Source of the DNA: Pseudothauera rhizosphaerae
Lineage (GTDB): Bacteria; Pseudomonadota; Gammaproteobacteria; Burkholderiales; Rhodocyclaceae
Direction: 5' to 3'
NCBI RefSeq assembly: GCF_004801305.1
Contig: NZ_SSOD01000008.1
Coordinates: forward strand, 124,001 to 188,000
DNA: 64,000 nucleotides
Of the stretch, positions 59,681-64,000 are shown piece after piece. Under the pieces are notes generated by a model. It made no database searches. It was not told the DNA's origin and saw only the letters and a list, made by a program, of their open reading frames with translations. The number at the start of each line of letters is the position of its first letter. Positions within the stretch are counted from its first letter, which is position 1. A program made the translations under genes and the position numbers.

Positions 59681-60166
59681 ATGCCGTCTTTCGACATCAT
59701 GTCCGAGGTGGACGAAGTCGCGCTGCGCAACGCCGTGGACGTGGCCAACCGCAAGATCACCAACCGCTACGACTTCAAGGGCAGCGACGCCCGCATCGAG
59801 CAGGCCGACAAGTTGCTCACGCTGTACGCCGACAGTGACTTCCAGCTCGACCAGATGACCGCGGTGCTGCTGCCCGAGATGACCGGCAAGAAGGTGGACG
59901 TGCGCTGCCTGGACTACGGCGACGTGCAGAAAATCTCCGGCAACAAGGTCAAGCAGGAAGTGAAGGTGCGGGTGGGCGTGGAGCAGGACATGGCGAAGAA
60001 GATCGTCAAGCTCCTCAAGGACAGCAAGCTCAAGGTCCAGGCCGCCATCCAGGGCGACGCGGTGCGGGTGTCCGGCGCCAAGCGCGACGTGCTGCAGGAG
60101 GCCATCGCGCTGGTGCGGAAGGAGATCACCGATTTTCCGCTGCAGTACGGCAACTTCCGTGATTGA
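59681..60166 (+). CDS. yajQ: YajQ family nucleotide-binding protein
   Basis: A 161-residue protein: [40 protein letters not shown], and [20 protein letters not shown], all YajQ landmarks. YajQ-type proteins bind RNA or cyclic di-GMP; in Xanthomonas and others it acts as a c-di-GMP effector. Here the link to the nearby c-di-GMP enzymes is only inference. Confidence 0.94.
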   Translation: MPSFDIMSEVDEVALRNAVDVANRKITNRYDFKGSDARIEQADKLLTLYADSDFQLDQMTAVLLPEMTGKKVDVRCLDYGDVQKISGNKVKQEVKVRVGVEQDMAKKIVKLLKDSKLKVQAAIQGDAVRVSGAKRDVLQEAIALVRKEITDFPLQYGNFRD

Positions 60167-60172
60167 ACCGGC

Positions 60173-60239
60173 GGATCGCGGCCAAGGCCGCTCCTACAGG
60201 ACCGTCGACCGTGGGAGCGGGCTTGCCCGCGATTCGGCC
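60173..60239. repeat. REP-like inverted doublet
   Basis: GGATCGCGGCCAAGGCCGCT continuing CCTACAGG (60173-60200), then, inverted, GTGGGAGCGGGCTTGCCCGC continuing GATTCGGCC (60211-60239). This is the layout of bacterial REP/BIME elements known from Pseudomonas. It lies between yajQ and the reductase. Confidence 0.7.
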
Positions 60240-60256
60240 AGCTGCCCCTTGCCGGT

Positions 60257-61306
60257 TCACGCCGCCACCAGGTGGCTGGGTGGCGCGGTCTGCGGTATCG
60301 CCTGACCGAAATAGCCTTCGGTGTGGATCAGATCGTCGCGTGCCCCGAGCGCCCTGGCGGCGGCCACGCAGGCCGCGACGAAATCCGGGCTGCCGGCGAC
60401 GAATACGCTGTGTTTCGACAGGTCAGGGAACAGGTCGGGGAGCACCGCCGGAATGCGTCCGTGCAGCAGGCCCTCTCGCGTCTCGCCCGTGAGCGTGGGG
60501 CGCCAGATGAAGTTGCGGTGGCGCGTCTCCCAGTACTTCATCAGCCCTGAGTCGTAGAGATCCGCCGCGGTGCGCGCCGAGAACAACAGGGTGACCGGCT
60601 TGCGGTAGGCACGCCGCAGGGCCGCCTCGGTCAGGGACAGGATGGGGGCCAGCCCCGAGCCCGCCGCCATGCACAGCACCGGGGTGTCCACCGAGGGGTC
60701 GCCGATGAAGGTGCCGTAGGGGCCGGATATCTTCACCACGTCGCCGGGTTTCAGCGTGTCGTGCACCCACTGGCTGGTCTGGCCGTCTTCCACGCGGGTG
60801 ATCTGCAGCACGATCTCGCCGTCCGGGCGCGGCGCGTTGGCGATGGAATAGCAGCGCGGCGGGGCGCCGGCGCGCTCGTCGCCCAGGGTGACGTATTGGC
60901 CCGGCCAGTAGCGCATGGGCTGGCCCACCGGGCGGAAGCGCAGTTCCAGGATGCGCGGCGTGCGGGCGATGCGGTCGGTGAGCACGAAGCGCTGATCCTC
61001 CCGCGGCGGGAAGAGCTTGGGCTTGGCGTCCTCGGTGCCCCACTCGATGACCAGTTCGGCGGACAGCGGCTTGGCCATGCACATCAGGCCGTAGCCCTGC
61101 TTGCGCTCCTCCTGGGACAGGGCCATGTCCAGCACCATGCCCTGGTCGAACTGGCCGGTGAGCACCTTGACCTTACATTCGCCACAGGCGCCGGCGCGGC
61201 AGTTGTTGGGCAGCGCGTAGCCGGCCTTCTCCAGCGCGCCGAGCACGGTGTCGCCGGGCGTGCATTCCACTTCGCGGCCGGAGGGGTGGAGGCGGATCTT
61301 CTGCAT
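60257..61306 (-). CDS. Ferredoxin-type [2Fe-2S] / FAD / NAD(P)H reductase
   Basis: A 349-residue electron-transfer protein. The N-terminal [2Fe-2S] domain has Cys 36, 41, 44 and 76 (NCRAGACGEC and LMCMAK). The FAD domain follows, with RCYSIANAPRP, and then the NAD(P) domain (GSGLAPILSLTEAAL). This layout is that of CDP-6-deoxy-glucoseen reductases and monooxygenase reductases (MmoC/PaaE type). It lies downstream of the di-iron protein and probably feeds electrons to it. ATG at 61304-61306. Confidence 0.9.
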   Translation of the reverse strand: MQKIRLHPSGREVECTPGDTVLGALEKAGYALPNNCRAGACGECKVKVLTGQFDQGMVLDMALSQEERKQGYGLMCMAKPLSAELVIEWGTEDAKPKLFPPREDQRFVLTDRIARTPRILELRFRPVGQPMRYWPGQYVTLGDERAGAPPRCYSIANAPRPDGEIVLQITRVEDGQTSQWVHDTLKPGDVVKISGPYGTFIGDPSVDTPVLCMAAGSGLAPILSLTEAALRRAYRKPVTLLFSARTAADLYDSGLMKYWETRHRNFIWRPTLTGETREGLLHGRIPAVLPDLFPDLSKHSVFVAGSPDFVAACVAAARALGARDDLIHTEGYFGQAIPQTAPPSHLVAA

Positions 61307-61345
61307 TCTTGTCTCCCGATCGGGGTGGGGTCGGATGTGCAAAGG

Positions 61346-61372
61346 GCCGCGGGTGCTTTGCCCGCGGCCCGT
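61346..61372 (-). other. Hairpin between di-iron and reductase genes
   Basis: GGGCCGCGGG-TGCTTTG-CCCGCGGCCC, a perfect 10-bp stem. On the minus-strand transcript TTTGC follows, a weak T run. It may reduce reductase mRNA relative to the oxygenase. Confidence 0.6.
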
Positions 61373-61394
61373 GGTGGTTGCGGGTGGGCGAGGC

Positions 61395-62420
61395 TCAGAA
61401 CACCGGGATGATGTCCTGCATGTCCACGTCCGATACTTCCTGGCCGGTGATGCCCACTTCGGGAATCGCCGGGAAGGGGATGCCGTAGCGGTCGAGCACG
61501 CCCTTCAGGTTCAGCATCGCGTTCTTCCAGTTCTCCTTCTTGGCTTCATAGCTCGGCACGCCGAAGCCGGCGCCGCGGGCCACCTCCTCGGCTTCGCGCT
61601 GGTTGGCGATGAAGTCGTCGGGCAGGTCCCAGAATTCCATCGGCGGCTCGAACAGCACGGCGGACAGGAAGAGGTAGCCGGCGCGGATCTGCTTGGTCAC
61701 CAGGGCCTTGTCCTCCTGGGGCAGGCGCGGGTAGTCGCGCTCCATCAGGGCCATACAGATGGCCATGTGGCGGCCCTCGTCGCGGCCGATGTTGCGGAAG
61801 GCTTCCTTGAACACCAGTTCGCGGGAATTGTCGTGCATCTGCTTGAAGATGGTCGCCGCGGCGATCTCGCCCATCAGGAAGGAGCTGAACAGCACCGCCA
61901 GCGAATACTTGGGCACCGCCTGCTTGTAGCCGGTCCAGTAACGGCCGCCGTTGTAGTACAGCCACTTGGCGTTCTTCTGCAGGCGCTTGCCGAGTTCGGT
62001 CTTCGGCTCGTAGGTGAGGGGGTCCGGATGCTCCAGGAAGCGGGTGATCGCCAGGCCGCACATCTGCTCGTGGTTCTGCTCGTCGCGGGTCACGGAGAAG
62101 AAGCAGCGCCGCACCGGGTCTTCCTCGTGCACTTCATAGGTCTTGATGAAGGCTTCGGCGAAGACCGGGGGTGCGGAGGCGTCGAACACGGAGAGCAGCG
62201 TCCACCAGTAGGCGATCGCCTCCCGTTCTTCCCAGGAGTAGGACTCCACGTCCAGGGTGTCCCAGGGCAGTTTCTTGGGGTCCCAGTTCTCGCGCTGGGC
62301 CGCGTCCCACACTTCCTCCATCTTGGCGGTCTGGGCGTGCCAGGACAGGGGGTAGACGTTGGGTTGCTGGGTCTCGGGCGGGAACTCCATCCGCTGGGCG
62401 AGCTTTTCGTTGTGGGCCAT
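61395..62420 (-). CDS. Ferritin-like di-iron protein, candidate monooxygenase component
   Basis: A 341-residue helical protein with duplicated E-x2-H motifs: E114-H117 in TRDEQNHEQ and E215-H218 in GRDEGRHMA. Likely further ligands lie at E65/E67 in YSWEEREAIAYWW and E185 in FLMGEIAAAT. This is the ligand set of ferritin-like di-iron enzymes (ribonucleotide reductase R2, arylamine and alkene oxygenases). The reductase downstream suggests oxygen activation on an unknown substrate. ATG at 62418-62420 follows a good AGGAGACAC. Confidence 0.85.
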   Translation of the reverse strand: MAHNEKLAQRMEFPPETQQPNVYPLSWHAQTAKMEEVWDAAQRENWDPKKLPWDTLDVESYSWEEREAIAYWWTLLSVFDASAPPVFAEAFIKTYEVHEEDPVRRCFFSVTRDEQNHEQMCGLAITRFLEHPDPLTYEPKTELGKRLQKNAKWLYYNGGRYWTGYKQAVPKYSLAVLFSSFLMGEIAAATIFKQMHDNSRELVFKEAFRNIGRDEGRHMAICMALMERDYPRLPQEDKALVTKQIRAGYLFLSAVLFEPPMEFWDLPDDFIANQREAEEVARGAGFGVPSYEAKKENWKNAMLNLKGVLDRYGIPFPAIPEVGITGQEVSDVDMQDIIPVF

Positions 62421-62503
62421 CAGTGTCTCCTCGTCGTTGGTATCGGTTCGGCGGCATGGGTGCCGCTCGGCAGAAAAGATGAGGCTTCGCAGGTCTGGAA
62501 AAG

Positions 62504-62517
62504 TTGATCCAGGTCAA
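62504..62517. promoter_or_regulatory. FNR/ANR-like box at the di-iron gene start
   Basis: TTGATCCAGGTCAA fits TTGAT-N4-rTCAA. It overlaps the predicted transcription start of the minus-strand promoter below, a position from which an oxygen-sensing regulator would repress. Confidence 0.55.
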
Positions 62518-62520
62518 CAA

Positions 62521-62549
62521 ATCATAAAATTGATTGACCGGTCGGTCAA
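62521..62549 (-). promoter_or_regulatory. Sigma-70 promoter of the di-iron gene with TetR-type operator
   Basis: Minus strand: TTGACC (62544-62549), 17 bp and TATGAT (62521-62526). An overlapping TTGACCGGTCGGTCAA (62534-62549) is of the GACCGGTC-type dyad bound by many TetR-family regulators. Confidence 0.75.
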
Positions 62550-62695
62550 TAATATTTTTCCGCCGTGGCGATGTACCGGTATGCACATGTATCGCGTGAT
62601 GTGCGCCCGCTGAACTGACGCCCACTTGTGGTATCGTCGCCGGGAAACAGCCGGAACAAGGGCTGCCAGCTTGCTCTCACCCTGACGACCCCCGC

Positions 62696-63622
62696 ATGAC
62701 GCTTTTTTCGCTGATCATCGCCCTGCTGATCGAGCAGGTGCGCCCTCTGCCTGCGCAGCAGGTGGTACTGGACCCTCTGGGCCGCCTGTCGGCTGCATTG
62801 ACCGAGCGTTTCAACGACGGCCAGGTGCGCAACGGCCGCATCGCCTGGCTGCTGGTGATCGTGCTGGGTACTGCCGGCACCGCGCTGCTCCATTGGCTGC
62901 TGTCGAGCCTGCATCCGCTGTTCGCCTTCGCCTTCGACATCGGCGTGCTCTACCTGACCATGGGCTTCCGCCAGGAGAGCCACTTCTTCACCGACATCCA
63001 CCTGGCGCTGCGCATGGGCGAGATCGACCGCGCCCGCGCGCTGCTGGGCGAATGGCGCGGCGGGCAATATCGCGAGGCCAGTTCCAGCGAGGTCGCGCGG
63101 CTCGCCATCGAACAGGGGCTGGTGTCCTCGCACCGCAACGTATTCGGCGTAGTGTTCTGGTTCATCGTGCTGCCCGGTCCCGCCGGGGCGGTGCTGTACC
63201 GCCTGGCGCGCTACTTCGCCGAGGACTGGGGAATGCGGCGCGATGCCGAGTTCGGCGCGTTCGGGCAGTTCGCGCGCAAGGCCTTCGAGGTGATCGATTT
63301 CGTCCCGGTGCGGCTCACCGCGGCTTCCTTCTCGGTGATGGGCGACTTCGAGGATGCGGTGTACTGCTGGCGCACCCAGGCCATGCTTTGGCCCGACAAG
63401 GCCTCCGGTATACTGCTGGCGAGCGGCGCCGGCGCCATGGGCGTGCGGCTGGGCATGCCGGTTCATGAATCGGGCGAGGTCGTCGAGCGCCCGGAGATGG
63501 GGCTCGGCGAGGAAGCCGATGCCGATTACATGCAGAGTACGGTAGGCCTGGTATGGCGCGCGCTGCTGCTCTGTCTGGTGTTGCTGGCCCTGGTCGGAAT
63601 CGCCGGCTGGGTCGGCGGTTGA
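62696..63622 (+). CDS. CobD/AmpE-like membrane protein
   Basis: A 308-residue membrane protein with about four to five segments (SLIIALLIEQVRPLPAQQVV, IAWLLVIVLGTAGTALLHWL, FGVVFWFIVLPGPAGAVLYR, LVWRALLLCLVLLALVGIAG). The core resembles the CobD/CbiB/AmpE superfamily (FRQESHFFTDIHLALRMGEI and RLTAASFSVMGDFEDAVYCW). In betaproteobacteria this family is annotated as a regulatory or AmpE-like protein; cobamide synthesis is not supported by neighbours. ATG at 62696. Confidence 0.82.
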   Translation: MTLFSLIIALLIEQVRPLPAQQVVLDPLGRLSAALTERFNDGQVRNGRIAWLLVIVLGTAGTALLHWLLSSLHPLFAFAFDIGVLYLTMGFRQESHFFTDIHLALRMGEIDRARALLGEWRGGQYREASSSEVARLAIEQGLVSSHRNVFGVVFWFIVLPGPAGAVLYRLARYFAEDWGMRRDAEFGAFGQFARKAFEVIDFVPVRLTAASFSVMGDFEDAVYCWRTQAMLWPDKASGILLASGAGAMGVRLGMPVHESGEVVERPEMGLGEEADADYMQSTVGLVWRALLLCLVLLALVGIAGWVGG

Positions 63623-63643
63623 TTGACGTGGAAGGAGTATCAG

Positions 63644-64000
63644 ATGGCAAATCGTGAAGTTGTGGTCCTGAGCGCGGTGCGTTCGGCAATCGGTACCTTC
63701 GGTGGTTCGCTGAGCAGCCTGGAGCCCGCCGATCTGGCCGGCACCGTCATGCGTGAGGCGATCTCCCGCTCCGGCGTCGATCCCAAGCAGATCAGTTTCG
63801 TGACCGTGGGCAACTGCATTCCCACCGAGTCGCGCTACGCCTACGTGCCGCGCGTGGCCTCCATCCAGGCCGGCCTGTCCTACGAATCGGTGGCGATGCA
63901 GGTCAACCGCCTGTGCTCCTCCGGCCTGCAGGCCATCGTGTCCTCCGCCCAGGCCATCCTGCTGGGCGACGCCGACTACGGCATCGGCGGCGGCGTGGAA
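63644..64000 (+). CDS. Acetyl-CoA acetyltransferase (thiolase), partial
   Basis: The first 119 residues of a thiolase: VVLSAVRSAIGTFGGSLSSL, and catalytic Cys91 in VNRLCSSGLQAIVSSAQAIL. The C-terminal part lies beyond the window. It makes or breaks acetoacetyl-CoA; in this lineage often with polyhydroxybutyrate or fatty acid metabolism. ATG at 63644 with GAAGGAGT upstream. Confidence 0.95.
   Translation, partial: MANREVVVLSAVRSAIGTFGGSLSSLEPADLAGTVMREAISRSGVDPKQISFVTVGNCIPTESRYAYVPRVASIQAGLSYESVAMQVNRLCSSGLQAIVSSAQAILLGDADYGIGGGVE

Overview
The window is high-GC DNA from a betaproteobacterium, probably of the Rhodocyclales (Thauera/Azoarcus/Zoogloea type). This assignment is an inference from the gene content: flhDC-motAB-che order, two CheV proteins, an rpsT / argD-argF-argG neighbourhood, DUF3579 and DUF2788 proteins, and a CobD/AmpE-like protein next to a thiolase. 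No tRNA, rRNA or CRISPR array was seen.

Region 1 (1 to about 21356) is most of a Mu-like transposable prophage, almost all on the minus strand. Its left (late) end lies outside the window. Read from the repressor end, the order is: a plus-strand XRE repressor and a divergent Ner, joined by an operator-rich switch; an unknown early protein; a DDE transposase (MuA-like); an AAA ATPase (MuB-like); a run of overlapping small winged-helix or unknown early genes; a Gam-like protein; HU; GemA; Mor; two envelope-type proteins; a BRO-N/HTH regulator behind a structured leader; lysozyme, Rz and embedded Rz1; then Mu gp25, gp26, gp27, terminase (gp28), portal (gp29) and an F-like head protein cut by the window edge. 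Between portal and F-like genes lie two units of about 425 bp. Each ends in a 60-bp site with the architecture of an integron attC, one of them very like the aadA-type attC. This looks like integron gene cassettes inserted into a phage late operon. The prophage appears to have entered the 3' end of a chromosomal DUF917 gene.

Region 2 (21.3-36.2 kb) is chromosomal: the DUF917 gene, a PAS-GGDEF cyclase, a small lipoprotein, an N-acetylmuramoyl-alanine amidase, a split chromate transporter, two zinc-ribbon proteins, a YgiD-like dioxygenase, and a purine-salvage set (guanine deaminase plus a BMP-type ABC transporter). An HNH endonuclease and a Nudix hydrolase follow.

Region 3 (36.4-52.8 kb) is a motility and signalling island: HDOD-REC-GGDEF and REC-GGDEF-EAL proteins, flhDC, motAB, a CheY-like regulator, an unusual HPt-CheW-MCP-tip fusion, cheR, a receiver-less cheB, two cheV genes, cheY, cheZ and cheA. 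Sigma-28-like promoters stand in front of flhD, motA, the first cheY-like gene and the first cheV.

Region 4 (52.8-64 kb) holds housekeeping genes: transaldolase, truC, rpsT, a DUF3579 gene, argD-argF-argG, a DUF2788 gene, ppnP and yajQ. A REP-like doublet follows. Then come a ferredoxin-type reductase and a ferritin-like di-iron protein, whose promoter carries a TetR-type operator and an FNR/ANR-like box. A CobD/AmpE-like membrane protein and a truncated thiolase gene close the window.
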